The notes under the pieces were generated by a model. It searched no databases. It was not told the DNA's origin and saw only the letters and a program-made list of their open reading frames with translations. Below are positions 1-11,230 of a stretch of 60,000 nt of DNA, piece by piece. Origin of the DNA: Takakia lepidozioides. Lineage: Eukaryota; Streptophyta; Takakiopsida; Takakiales; Takakiaceae. Positions within the stretch are counted from its first letter, which is position 1. The number at the start of each line of letters is the position of its first letter. The stretch covers positions 61,336,042 through 61,396,041 of the forward strand of contig CM060734.1 of NCBI GenBank assembly GCA_030704615.1, written 5' to 3'. A program made the position numbers and the translations under genes.

Positions 1-1421
1 CACATCGGAGGAGATCTTTCATGCCATTGGGCATGCCAAGGTCTTTAGCACATTGGACTTGCGGTCCAGATATCACCAGTTGTCGATCAAGGAGGCGGAC
101 AAGCAGAAGACGACATTCTGGGGGATCAATGAGCACGGGAAGGATTGCGTCTATCAGTGGCGGTTCTTACCATTCGGGCTTAAGAACGTTCTTGCAGAAT
201 TTCAGAGAGTCATGGACAGGATTCTAGCAGGGGTGGACTTTACTCGGTGCTACATAGATGACATCATCATCTTTAGTGCTACGGTGGAGAAGCATGAGAG
301 ACACTTTCAAGTGGTGTTTAAGCGCTTGAGGGCGCACGGATTGAAGTTGCATCCGGGAAAGTGCAAGTTTTTCCACAACCAGATTGAGTATCTGGGTCAA
401 ATGGTATATCCTGGAGGATTGGGGGTACAACAGACTAAGGTAGAGGCCATTGCACAGATTCCACGCCCCACGGATGTGAGCCGAGCTCGAGCTTTCATGG
501 GGTTGGCAAATTATTATAGACGGTTTGTCAAGGGATTTAGTGCTATTGCAAAGGTTCTAACTAAGCTGACCAAGATAGACCAGGAGTGACAGTGGGAAGA
601 TGAGCAAGAACGAGCTTTTCAAGAGCTCAAAGCGAGGTTGACCTCGGCGCCTATCCCGAGACGACCTATCAGGGGGTGTCCCTTTCAGCTACATACGGAT
701 TAGAGCATGCTGGGGCTAGCTTGGAGCGGTGCTCACATAGGTGGATGATGAGGGAAGAGAGTTCATAGTGGCTTATGCTAGCCGCTTGAACAACGTTGCA
801 GAGTCTAAGTATAGCTCATATAAGGGGGAGTGCTTAGCTGCAATGTGGGCCGTGGCACACTTCATGTGCTATCTATACGGCAATCTCTTCACCCTTGTCA
901 CGGATCACCAGCCACTCAAGTGGTTGATGGAGTCAGACAAGCTTACGGAGAAGCTTGCACGGTGGGCACTTATACTCCAGGAGTATGACTTTCAGGTTGT
1001 GCATCGACCGGGTTTGGTCAATAGGGATGCGGATGGATTGAGTCGCAATCCATGCACGAGTCAGCAGGATGACACTGGAGCTCGGTGGCATGGTGAGATG
1101 GACGAGTAGATGGTGTCGGGATGGCATGCATCTGCCTTTTTATGTATCTTGGCATCGGGAGGTCAGGTTGGACCTACAACAGGGATGACTGTAGATGGAG
1201 TGTCTGAGGACCCTGAGGCTAGTGATGAGCCAGGTGGTGCCAGAGATATATATGAGGATTCGGCTGTGTTGGACTACCTCCGTACTGGAGACACGGCAGC
1301 CACTGTGACTGCCAAGGAGAGGGATCGGATCTTGCAACGAGCCAAGAGGTTCAAGTGGGAGGGGATACACTGTGCTCCAAGTGTGGGAGGATGGTCGGGT
1401 GAGGATCGTGCCTTACCCAAC
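1..1421 (+). pseudogene. Ty3/gypsy pol relic: reverse transcriptase and RNase H
   Basis: This is the middle of a gypsy polyprotein that starts upstream of the window. The RT palm is recognisable up to base 589, with the catalytic motif YIDDIIIF near residue 68 of the reading frame and the thumb motif FMGLANYYRRF near its end. A TGA at 587-589 interrupts the frame, which then continues with the connection region (QWEDEQERAFQELK). The first RNase H acidic motif runs into TAG (HTD then stop) near 700. From 741 the RNase H core is open again, with TDHQPLKWL and the end motif RDADGLSR. Beyond 1,110 the linker towards the integrase is degenerate. The reading frame is cut at 1,421 by a large insertion and resumes at 19,324. 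The element is dead, and its original role was copying its RNA into DNA. Confidence 0.9.
1414..1421. repeat. Target-site duplication, left copy (tacccaac)
   Basis: The 8-mer tacccaac stands directly before the left inverted terminus that begins cctggggatgcactc. The same 8-mer follows the right terminus at 19,316-19,323. Removing the intervening sequence together with one 8-mer joins the gypsy linker and integrase frames through VPYPTQRAWL, as expected for a true insertion. The 8-bp length fits several cut-and-paste superfamilies, such as hAT, MULE and P. Confidence 0.75.
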
Positions 1422-1605
1422 CCTGGGGATGCACTCTTTATAAAATGTCCGTATCACATGCGTTCGCCGCCTACTACAAAAACCCCATGTATACGGGTCC
1501 TTGGATCATTTATACCCCCTCTGTACATACATTTTGAAGATTATAAAATCCCCTCCTGTAAATATATAGAAATTTGTAATTTTTAAAAAGTACCCCTAGT
1601 CCAAC
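1422..1605 (+). repeat. Terminal inverted repeat, left end of the 17.9-kb insertion
   Basis: The repeat starts cctggggatgcactctttat. About 180 bp of it match, in inverted orientation and with few changes, the block at 10,660-10,842, including the shared stretches tttataccccctctgtacat and ttttgaagattataaaa. Its outer 40 bp also match the inverted right terminus at about 19,165-19,315, more weakly. It therefore acts as a transposon end. The sequence is AT-rich and no gene is seen in it. Confidence 0.75.
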
Positions 1606-1660
1606 CTGACTCGCAGCTGACAGAGTTCAATTCATTCAATTATGTGACAAGCATTTCATT

Positions 1661-3530
1661 TCACCAATACTCCCCACAAGAACAAACACCATTTTGGAAG
1701 TGGTGAAAGCGGTTTGCATCCTGTACAACAATCTCTTGCTTAGCTATCTTTGAGATGAATTTGGTGGCTGTGTGGCAATCACCACACATCCGAAGATTCC
1801 TGATGATCCCCAAAGACATCCCAGAGGGTGTGCTAATAAGCCCAAAAACAATGGTCAGCTTCTCATTGTGGTGGCAAAGAGACGATTCTTTAAGCTCTTC
1901 CTCAACATCATGCAATGCAAAGTGCGGGCTTCACCCCTTCGCACATTATTTGCTCATAGGTCTCCAAAGCCTCCATCCCGCGCCCTTGTTGTGCATATCC
2001 TGCAATCATCGCACTCCACGACAACACATCTCATTCAGCCATACCGTCGAACACTCCCTTCATACATGTCCACGAGGGTATTGTTCAAAATGATATTTGA
2101 TACAATTGCAAATCTGACAATGTCGCCATGGACCTCTTTGCCCTTTTCCAGAGCTGACAGGCTTGCACACGCATTGCAAATGTACACAAACGTGATGTGG
2201 TCGGGCTTCACCCCTTCCCCCATCATTTGATCATAGGTCTCCAAGCCTCCATACCAAGTCCCTGTTGTGCATACCTTGTAGGCATCGCACTCCACGACAC
2301 CACATCTCGTTCAGCCATGGAAACTCCCTTCGCATCCTTAATGCACCCACATTTGGCATACATGTCCACCAGGGGAGTGTTCAGAATGACATCTGGTACA
2401 ATTCCAGCTTTGACAATGTCACCATGGACCTCTTTCCCCTTTTCCAGAGCTCGCAGGCTTGGACACGCATTGCATCTAGCCAACATTATATTCCACGTGA
2501 TCAAAGATCGTTGAGGCATTCTGATGAACACTTGGTGAGCATCAATGATGCTCCCGCACATAACATACATGTTGACAAGGGTGTTGAGTAGAAAAACATT
2601 TGACGTGAATCCACTTTGGATGATGTGAGTATGCACCTATTTTCCAGCTTCCAGACCTTCCATCTTGATGCACTTAAGCAAGAGACAGACATACATATCT
2701 GAATCTGGTGAAATGCCTTGTGATGTGGTTAGGCTTCACCCCTTCCCCATCATTTGCTCATAGGTCTCCAAAGCCTCCATCCTGTGCCCCTGCTGTGCAT
2801 ACCCTACAAGCATCACATTCCACGACACCACATCTCGTTCAGCCAGAGTGTTGAAAACTCCCCTCACATCCTTAACGCACCCACATTTGGCAAACATGTC
2901 CACAAAGGCAGTGTTCAAGATGACATCTGGTACAATTCCAACTTGCTCCCAGGCTTTCACACGCATTGCAAACACAAACAAATGTGATGTGGTTGGGCTT
3001 CACCGCTTCGCACATCATTTGCTCATATGTCTCCAAAACATTCCTACCACACCTATGCTTGGTAAATCCTTTCAACATAATATTCCACATGATCAAAGAT
3101 CATTGAGGCATTCTGTTGAACACTTGGTAAGCATCCCTGATGTTCCGGCACTTAACATACAGGTTGACAAGGGTGTTGAGTAGAAAAACCGCGTGAATCC
3201 ACTTTGGATAATGTGAGTGTGCATGTGCTTTCCAGCTTCGAGACCTTCCATCTTGATGCACTTAAGCAAGAGACAGACATACATATCTGAATCTGTTGAA
3301 CTGCCTCCTTGGTTTAGAGTCTGTAGAGCCTCTGTCAGGCTGTCACACAAAGTATCTTCACATGCCCAGAAGTGCTAGAAGAGGCATTGTGGACTCCCTC
3401 TCTTGATCCTCTTTCAGAAGCTGTGGTCATGATTGAGGTGCCTGATTTATCAACTGTGCCGCTGCAGCTGATGCCTTTAGTTGACCATCTACCCATGCAG
3501 GTTTCTTGTAGCTACTGACCCCCACATGGA
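1661..3530 (-). pseudogene. PPR-DYW protein pseudogene
   Basis: Read on the minus strand, the region begins near 3,530 with remains of the N-terminal part (STSGHVKILC, MYVCLLLKCIKMEGLEAG). PPR motifs follow in several frames (NTLVNMYVMCGSIIDAHQVF, HGDIVKAGIVPDVILN). It ends at 1,661 with a DYW-type C-terminus carrying GLISTPSG, MCGDCHTATKFIS and the final tetrapeptide GEYW in place of DYW. Such proteins bind organellar RNA and the DYW domain performs C-to-U editing. Frameshifts and missing repeats make this copy non-functional. Its closest visible relative is the PPR gene at 27,104, which has the same N-terminal layout. It lies inside the 17.9-kb insertion, so it was either captured or present before nested insertions. 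Confidence 0.85.
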
Positions 3531-3720
3531 ATCAAGGTAATCTGGAGCTTGAAGTCCAGCCCTCTTGGATGAATCTGGACCCACACTCTATCCATGCTCA
3601 TTCAAGAAAAAACACAGAAAAACTCTGATAACAGGGAAAAACATGCTGAAATGTGTTGAAGAAGGTACCTTCATTAGCAGCGCCTTGTTCTACCAAATGC
3701 ACTGCTGCCGCTGCTGTTTC

Positions 3721-4016
3721 CAGTTGACCATCTACCCACACAACTTTCTTGTAGCTATTGATCCGTAGGGAATCAGAAGTAATCTTGTGTTTAAAATCGA
3801 CCTCTTGGATGAATCGTGTTCCTCGACACCACCTCGTTCAGCCATAGTGTTGAACACTCCCTCCGCATCCTCAATGTTCCCACAATGGCATACATGTCCA
3901 CAAGGGTATTGTTCATAATCACATCCGGTACAATTCCAGCTTTGGTGATGCAACCATGCACCTCTTTGCTTTTTTCCATGGCTGCAGGCTTGCACACGCA
4001 TTGCAAACGCACACAA
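3721..4016 (-). pseudogene. Detached PPR fragment with partial duplication of the pseudogene 5' end
   Basis: The minus strand encodes one decayed PPR repeat (CAFAMRVQAC, HGCITKAGIVPDVIMNNTLV, DMYA). The adjoining bases 3,721-3,820 repeat the stretch at 3,480-3,580 (both contain gttgaccatctaccca and cctcttggatgaatc). This shows a local duplication of the end of the neighbouring pseudogene. Nothing suggests expression. Confidence 0.6.
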
Positions 4017-4406
4017 ATGAATTCAAAGGTCAGATGGTGGGGTCAGCTGCAACATACGTCCAACACCAGATATCCTAAGTTAATCGACTCTATATCTTGG
4101 AAACATCGACTCTATATCTTTAAAACTACATGCTCTAGCTTAGGCTTGGATTTCATGGCTAATGGTTCCATCTCGAGACTTGATAACAGGGGTACTTGCA
4201 ATGACCAAAAGTGCTTCTAATAGAGTCCCACATCAATTCAATCTCAAAGAAGTTCGTCCCTTGACTGGCTGGAAAGCGGTCTTAGACATTGGTGATTCAA
4301 TGGGGCGCTCTTGGAAGACAACCAAGGGCAAGGACTTCAACTTGAGAGTTTCTAATCGGTTTGATGCTCTGGATGAGGTTGAATCCATGGGGTAACTGTC
4401 CCCCCT

Positions 4407-5609
4407 TTGCAGAACGGTTGGCCATCCAGGAGCAATCACAAGCTACCTAGACGACAAACAATTCACATGCAATGGGTTGGCTTGCGGCTGGCCACTTTCA
4501 ACTTCTCAGGGTTGACCAATCAAAGGAAACAACTCGAAGTGGGACAAGTTCTTCGGACTAATGATATTCATATTTGTGTTGGGCAAGAAACATGGGAAAT
4601 GTCGGATAAACTGGTTAGAGATGTCAATGGTTATAAATGGGCAGGTAAGATGTGTACTCTCAAGGCAGCCTCTACCAAACGCGGTCAAAAAGGGGTTGGA
4701 TTCTTTGTCCGTGATTTCTTGTTTGACAATTGTGAAATTATCAACAAGGGTTTGAGGTACAAGCATAGTATCTGGCAAAAACTGAATCTGAAGGGCGGCA
4801 TGAGTACAAAGGACCTCTTTGTGGGTTGTGTTTACATGCCCACAGAGGGGACCCTTAGTGCTGACGCATACAAAGCCTTCGAAGATGTAAAATTGGACTG
4901 TGCTTCGTTCCTTGCCAAAGGTTAGGTGGTGCTATTGGGTGACTTCAATGCCCGGGTGGGCAAAGGGCTCCATCAGGACGATATCATTGGGCCTTTTGGT
5001 GAGGACGAGCTGAATTCTAATGGCAGACGGTTAATTAACTGTCTGGAAGAGCTTCAGCTTTTGACCTTGAATAACAGGACAAGAGGTGACCAAGTGCAGT
5101 GGACTCGTGAGAAATCCCAAACTGGGGAACGTTCCATTGTGGACTATATCATAATGGACAAAAATTTGTTCCCCCAGTGTGCCAATGTGTTGATCGACAG
5201 AACTGATATTGGTACCTCTGACCACTTCCTGGTTTGGACTGAGATCAAAAGGTGTTTTCCCAACACCAGAGTAGAAGAGATTCTCAAGGACCTGGACCTG
5301 GATCCGCAAGTCTCGACCCTGCTGGATAAATCCGACTTAGAGGCTGTAGTGTCCAAAGCCATGTCTGTTGCCATGAGATTGTCTGATGAAAATGAAGTTA
5401 GGCAGAAAACTTCCCTGAACTTGTTTCCAGTCAGTGACATGGGGGAGGACATCTTGGATGACCTCAAGGGTCCACCCACTCTCGGCACTAGACTGAAATT
5501 TAAACTCAGGGCAGGAAGCCTACCTTTGAACAGCAAACAGAAGCAGAGAGGAAAAGGAGAGTGCACTTCCCATTGTGTGGGCAATCTGAAGACAATATTC
5601 ATTTTCTGA
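4407..5609 (+). pseudogene. LINE-type apurinic endonuclease (APE) domain, pseudogene
   Basis: One reading frame runs through an exonuclease-endonuclease-phosphatase fold. It begins with LATFNFSGL (strand with the first Asn), then GQETWE (catalytic Glu), GVGFFVRD, VGCVYMP, LLGDFNARVG (Asp/Asn pair) and finally TSDHFLVWTEI (SDH motif). This is the layout of the N-terminal nicking endonuclease of non-LTR retrotransposon ORF2. A single in-frame TAG at 4,923-4,925 splits it. After the SDH motif the frame drifts into unrelated sequence and no reverse transcriptase follows. The element is a truncated, inactive LINE copy inside the larger insertion. Confidence 0.85.
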
Positions 5610-5646
5610 TACACTGTCCGGGGTTCTCTCATTGATAACATGAAGG

Positions 5647-5965
5647 TTGCAATGACCAAAAGTGCTTCTAATAGAGTCCCACATCAATTCAATCTCAAAG
5701 AAGTTCGTCCCTTGACTGGCTGGAGAGCGGTCTTACACATCGGTGATTCAATGGGGCGCTCTAGGAAGACAACCAAGGGCAAGGACTTCAACTGCAGGTG
5801 ACCAAGTGCAGTGGACTCGTGAGAAATCCCAAACCCTAAACGTTCCATTGTGGACTATATCATAATGGACAAAAATTTGTTCCCCCAGTGTGCCAATGTG
5901 TTGATCGACAGAACTGATATTGGTACCTCTGACCACTTCCTGGTTTGGACTGAGATCAAAAGAGG
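5647..5965 (+). repeat. Chimeric duplicate of two LINE segments
   Basis: Bases 5,647-5,790 repeat 4,197-4,340 (both start tgcaatgaccaaaagtgctt). Bases 5,797-5,965 repeat 5,084-5,250 (both contain ggtgaccaagtgcagtggac) up to the SDH region of the endonuclease. The roughly 740 bp between those two parts in the original are missing, and the two blocks are joined at cttcaactgcaggtgacc. It is a rearranged second copy without coding capacity. Confidence 0.8.
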
Positions 5966-6082
5966 ACCTCTTGTGTGTGCCTACTTGTGTCTGTAGTCAG
6001 GTAACGACGGATTGGTTAGTGAGAACCACCACAGTGCAGCTGAGCACGACCTGCTTAGACCAAGCTGACTCTCCCAAGAACC

Positions 6083-6273
6083 TGTTAACCGCTGGTTTAT
6101 TACTTAGACAAAACAGGCTATCATCACTGCTGCCCATTTCCTAAGACATGCAACAGAGGTTGTCCGAAGGTATGCTGTACTTCATAATCGTTTAAGGATA
6201 GCTAAACCATGAACATCGTATGAATTTATCTCCTTGGAGGCTGCTTAATCCTATTGATTAAGCTCAACTTACA
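6083..6273 (+). repeat. Fragment of the LTR of the minus-strand gypsy element
   Basis: About 190 bp match 17,664-17,866 closely. Both start TGTTAAC, contain ctaagacatgcaacagaggt, and end in agctcaacttaca. A short internal stretch (agaaacgattatgaag) present at 17.7 kb is missing here. No flanking duplication is visible, so it is a fragment and not a clean solo LTR. Confidence 0.8.
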
Positions 6274-6336
6274 TCAGGAAAATTTCATTTCCTTTCCATA
6301 GGGGGTAGTGTCCTTTCAGCCAAGCAGGAAGAGAGG

Positions 6337-9300
6337 ATGGTTCTGAAAGGGGATACTGTACACATTAAGATTTCAGACCAAAATGATGGGGACCAAGGAT
6401 TGAAAAGACCTCTATTTTCCAGTGGTTCTACGATCTTGCATGAGGATAGACCAGGCGAGGACCCGGCACCAGTGTCTAAAAAGATGAGGATGGACCCTGA
6501 TACACCCTTTGCTGGCGATGGTGGAAATGAAGACCATGCACATGAGCATGCACTTCAGCAGAGATCTGGTAGATTGTGCAGCACGTTGGCTACATCCAGC
6601 GATATTCAAAAATGGCAGAAAGAGATTAGAGCCGTTGAAAGGAAAATCTCTGCAGAAGGACGATGTGACAAGTTTGAGCTCATGACAAAGAATCAACAAA
6701 GACAAGCAATGTTCCACATATGGTGTATTGAGTGTGAGGATGTTTATGCACGGTCTGGGAAAACAAACCATATGATGCATGTGCAAACTTTATGAGATCT
6801 CATTTGAGGAGTGAGGGGCATCGCATAGCCTATGAGAGGCATCATGGGAAGGGTTCATCACAATGTGTCATCAGCCCTATAAATGCAGATGAAGCATTAG
6901 ATACAAAGAAGAACAGGGTGAAGGAGGCATTAGAGGAAGTCGCTCGGTTTTGTGAGGACAATCCTGGAAACAGATTTGAGATTGTGGAAACCACAATTGG
7001 AGACTATTCGCAGTTGGGTTCCATAAAGATTAAGTGCGCACTTGATTCGGAGTGGCTACTCTTGTTTCCAAGGACAGGTTCTTTCACAGAGCATGTGAAA
7101 GGAAAAACTCGTGTTGATGCAGAGATTTGCCAGAAGGTTGGAAGTAGTGAAGGACTGTGCAAAAAAAGAGGAAGGTCTCCAAAGCCTATGATTGCCAAAG
7201 ATGTAAAGCAACGGGATCTAAGCTCTTTCTTGGTCAGTCAACCTGTGTTGCCGTCCCCACCACTTGACAATCCAATTGTGGCATCAACAATGGGAGCATC
7301 CTCGTCACAAACTCCATACACTTGTGTTGACGCTGCCCAACGGGCAGATCTGATTGAGGATTGACAATTACAACGAAGGTCCCAATGCAACAAAGGAAGA
7401 GACAGTTTGTGTTGGGGCCTATGGGATGAATGGTGGGAGTACAACCACAAGAGAATAAGTCTGAGACCATTCCTTCAAGATAGCAAGGGAGGAAAGAAGT
7501 GGTATGTCGAGCCGTTGACACATGCAACCATCACTCTAAACAATCAAGAGCATAAGGTTGTTGGTACGTTTCGGCACGCGGATTGATTTAGAGTATCATT
7601 GGATGGGGAGCCATTTCCAAACTTGAGGTGTTCAGCATGTTCTTCCATTCCCTTGGAAAATGACTTCAGAATGAGGGTATATAGAGAGAGAGGTGCCATG
7701 GAATATAGAGGGGAGAGAGATACTGACAAGGGAAGAAGGTTGTCATATCTTGGAAATGTCGAGATTGTCAAACAAGTTTACAAAAACAGACAGGAGTTGA
7801 GGCAGTTGAGGTTCAAATTGTGGGAGGCCAGGACCAAAGTGGCATCCTTGTCTGTGCGATGTAGGTCCTTGAAGGAGTCTGGGATTGAGGCAATTGAAAG
7901 AGGAGATGTTCTCAAATTTTGTCATGATATTGTTGATGCACATAGGAGGGGGGATTTTGAAGGAAAAGAAAGTTTGTGGGATTTTCTTGTTGATATGGGC
8001 AAGAATATTGACAGGTCTCCACAAGGGAAGAGGTATGGTACTAGCACAAAAACAATGTTTGAGACTGTGCAGCTTTGGGGGGGGTCCGAGATTGCATCAT
8101 TTTTTGGCTTCAAATGTGGGGGGTCCTTCTATTGATACTACAAGACGGTCTTTGAGGAAAGGTTTGAAGTATAGAGCGGGAGAAAGGGATGATATATTTC
8201 AGCATGTGGCTGGAATTTACAGAGATGTGATGGAAGATGCAAATATTCCAATGGGAAGCATCCCAGTGATGGTGGCCGAAGATGAAACTGTTGTGAAGCG
8301 ATTGGTACGTTGGATTGCTATGGATGACACCCTTCTCGGGTTCTGTGGGCTTCAAGACAACCATGTATGTATTTCAAATTTTGTGGTGCAAATGGGAGAA
8401 GGGGAATCAGGGTACGAACATATTGTGGAGGCATTCAAAAACAATGTGGTTGCCCATTACACCAGAGTGTTGATAGCAAATCCTCTACATGTACGGTTAC
8501 CTCGATTGGTATTGGTAATCCAGCTCACTTGCAATAGATTTGACAACAAAATTGTGAGATCACAATGGGAAGTGGTGAGACAGTTGTGGGACAAATATGT
8601 GAGGGATGTGGTTGGGCCTATAATTGGGCATGCTTCAGACGGAGATAGTAGGAGGAGAAAAGTGATGTTAGAAGATTATGCCAATGGGGCTGGAAGTAGA
8701 TTTTGCATCCCTTGGGAAGGATAGTTGTTTACTAGTCGAGTGTGCAACGGGGGAGATATATACGGACTCCATGATCAGGACTTCATCCACAATGGGAAAA
8801 TTTTGGTAAATCCCTTGGACAGTGCATCACGGACTTTGGTGTTGGGTGATGAGGTTGCTACATTGAATCATGTGTTATTGGTCTACCATTCATTTTCAGT
8901 GGACAAGCATGGACTTCGGGAATGTGATATCAAAAGAGAAGATCGACAGAATTGGGCAACAGCTCAACGACTGGCATCTCGGAAGGTGCAAGCTTGTTTG
9001 AGGGAGTTACAATCAACTGTGAATCATCGAAGGGAGAGGACCAAAGGTACTGAAATTTACCTATACATCATTTCATGCTACATCGACATTTTTTTGTCTC
9101 CTCACATGTCATTGTGTGAGAGGGTACAATCTGCTGCGAAGGTATCGTTTTTTTTCAAATTGTGGAAGTTATGGTTATTCCACCACGAGGTGTATAATCT
9201 GAAATCCTTCTTCATTAGCAGGGAAACATACTTGGATTTACAAATTTTATGCCACTACGTGGTTCTACTTATCAAATTGTTCAAGGATAAGTTTAATCAT

Positions 9301-10539
9301 GTGCAAGTTCCTTTGAGCCTTGTTGATTCAGATGTGTGTGAAATATTCTTCAGCAAAGTGGGAGGTATGTTACAGAATGAGAGGACATATGACGGGTGTG
9401 ATTTGATTGAGAGTGCGGGAGCATTAACACGCATATCCGAGTTCGAGGTGAATCCAAAAGGACCCAAGTTCTCAAGAGCTCACAAGAAACAAGAACACAT
9501 TTGGTTTTCTTTGGAGAAGAAGCCAGATATCCCCCTTGCTGATTTGTCCGACTTTTCTACTGTCCAATCGGATGATTGCATTGTGGAGGCTTTGAAAACT
9601 GGATTTCTAGAAGCGCAACTTTTATGCCATAAACTTGGGATGAAACCAAACAAAGCGACAAACTTGGATTGGTGGAATGAGCCATGGACAATTGAGAGAC
9701 AAATGGAGGCCGAGCTATTCAAAAGCATGGAAGAGGAGGGTGATGATGTCGATGCCATAGATTCTATTTGTCCTCTTAATGCAGACACACATATTCAAAA
9801 TGAGGTCGTGGAAGATGAATTGGTGTGCGGGCCTTCGAATTCAATGGAGGATATTTTGAGCCAACCTTTGGATGATCATGCGGAAGAGGTACTTGTTCAA
9901 AGTGAATTGAGACATACTCTGGATGCTGTCATTGATGAGTTTGAACAAGAGAAAGATGGATTGAAGGCGGTGGTTCCATTTGTCAAAGTAGACGGGAAGA
10001 CCATATTCAAAAGCACTTTGGTTAGCCAACTCAATGGCAACCCTATTCTATCCAAGGATAGATTGACACGAGTAAGAAGTGCATCGATGTTGTTTTGCCG
10101 AGAAAACAAACCAACTACCAGCAACAAAGCCACGAGCTTGGGATTGGGTTCGGATTGTGCTGTATTTTTTGTTGATGAAGAGACTGTGATCCAAACTACA
10201 AACAAGAAAGGCAGACCAGGGAAAACCTGCAGAGGAGCAACCAAAGGCACTTGGTATTTGGGCAGGGTTCAAAGAATGCGGAAGAAAATCAATAAGCGGT
10301 TTGTAGAATGTATGGATTCTGTTGATTTATTGGAGCGTCCTTCTCATATGGAGATTGGATTAGCATGGTACCAAAAAATTCGAGGAGGGGTCTATACGTA
10401 CGATTTGACGGATAACATGATGGTTGATTTGGATTCCATTATCGCGTTAGCATGTTTAAAGTACAATGTCAAGTCAAACACATATGTACTTGATGCAAAT
10501 GACCGAAAAGTCTTTGACAACTTTATCAAAGACAAATAA
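6337..10539 (+). pseudogene. Large DDE-transposase-like gene (SDGDSRR family), broken
   Basis: The coding sequence is continuous in similarity but interrupted by stops (near 6,793, 7,362, 7,584 and 8,722) and a frameshift at G-rich runs near 8,080-8,120. From the N-terminus: a low-complexity acidic and basic segment with a possible nuclear signal (KKMRMD), then a zinc-finger-like stretch (CIECEDVY followed by SHLRSEGHRIAYERHH), a long middle part, VMVAEDETVVKR with acidic residues, and the highly distinctive GHASDGDSRRRKVML. A late block, EIFFSKVGGML, recalls the C-terminal part of hAT/P-type transposases. A short retained intron may lie near 9,045-9,115. I infer a cut-and-paste transposase for the element whose inverted ends lie at 1,422 and 10,842. 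I cannot name the superfamily. Confidence 0.6.
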
Positions 10540-10659
10540 TTTTTTTAATTAATTTGTTAGATTTTATTATGTTTTAAATGAATAAATTTGATATAATATA
10601 AAAACATACATATACATATTGGAGGGTTATTTTTAACGATGGAAAATGAGAATATGCAT

Positions 10660-10842
10660 ACAGAAGGGGGTACTTTTTAAAAATTGTAAATTTTTGTATA
10701 TTTACATGAGGGGGTTTTATAATCTTCAAAAAGTATGTACAGAGGGGGTATAAATTATCCAAGGACCCGTATACAGGGGGTTTTTTTATTAGGCGACGAA
10801 CGCACGTGATACGCACAGTTTATAAAGAGTGCACCACCCAGG
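10660..10842 (-). repeat. Internal inverted copy of the terminal repeat
   Basis: Read on the minus strand this repeats the left terminus at 1,422-1,605 over about 180 bp and ends outward at cctgggtggtgcactc. It lies just downstream of the transposase-like gene, so 1,422-10,842 looks like a 9.4-kb transposon with paired ends. The outer neighbour is a gypsy integrase fragment on the minus strand. No direct 8-bp duplication matches between the two outer flanks. Confidence 0.8.
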
Positions 10843-11230
10843 GCTTGGGTGCAGTACTTGTAGCTTGGTTTAATGGTTTTGCCCTTATCATCCGCCGTCT
10901 TTTGGCAATCCGTTGGATTGCACCATCATTCTGCCTCTGTGTTATGATCGAAGGGTAGTGGTGTCCCACGAAGTCTAGCCCCCAGCGCTGAAATGGTTCT
11001 GTTGGTAGTATTGGGTGCAGAGTCCCCTTCCCCGTTCGTTCTACTGGTCCCATCCTCTGGCAGACATCACACTGTTGACAGTGTTCATAAGTGTCTCCAA
11101 ATACAGTAGCGCCACCAGTAGCCTGCTAGTAATATTTTCTTTGTTGTCAGGTCCGAACTGAAGTGTCCTCCTGCAATTCCTTCGTGTAGTTCTTGCATTA
11201 CTGTTTTGGCTTGTTTTTTGTTTACACATC
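10843..11230 (-). pseudogene. Minus-strand gypsy: integrase zinc finger and N-terminal core (truncated)
   Basis: On the minus strand the sequence passes from a His-His-Cys-Cys region (HEGIAGGHFSSD, then the cysteines near VNSVMSARGW) into LPTEPFQRWGLDFVG, which carries the first catalytic Asp of a retroviral-type integrase. Soon after that Asp the sequence degenerates and stops at the inverted repeat ending at 10,842. The remaining catalytic core lies elsewhere, at 12,790-13,840, so this half is cut off from its partner. Confidence 0.85.
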
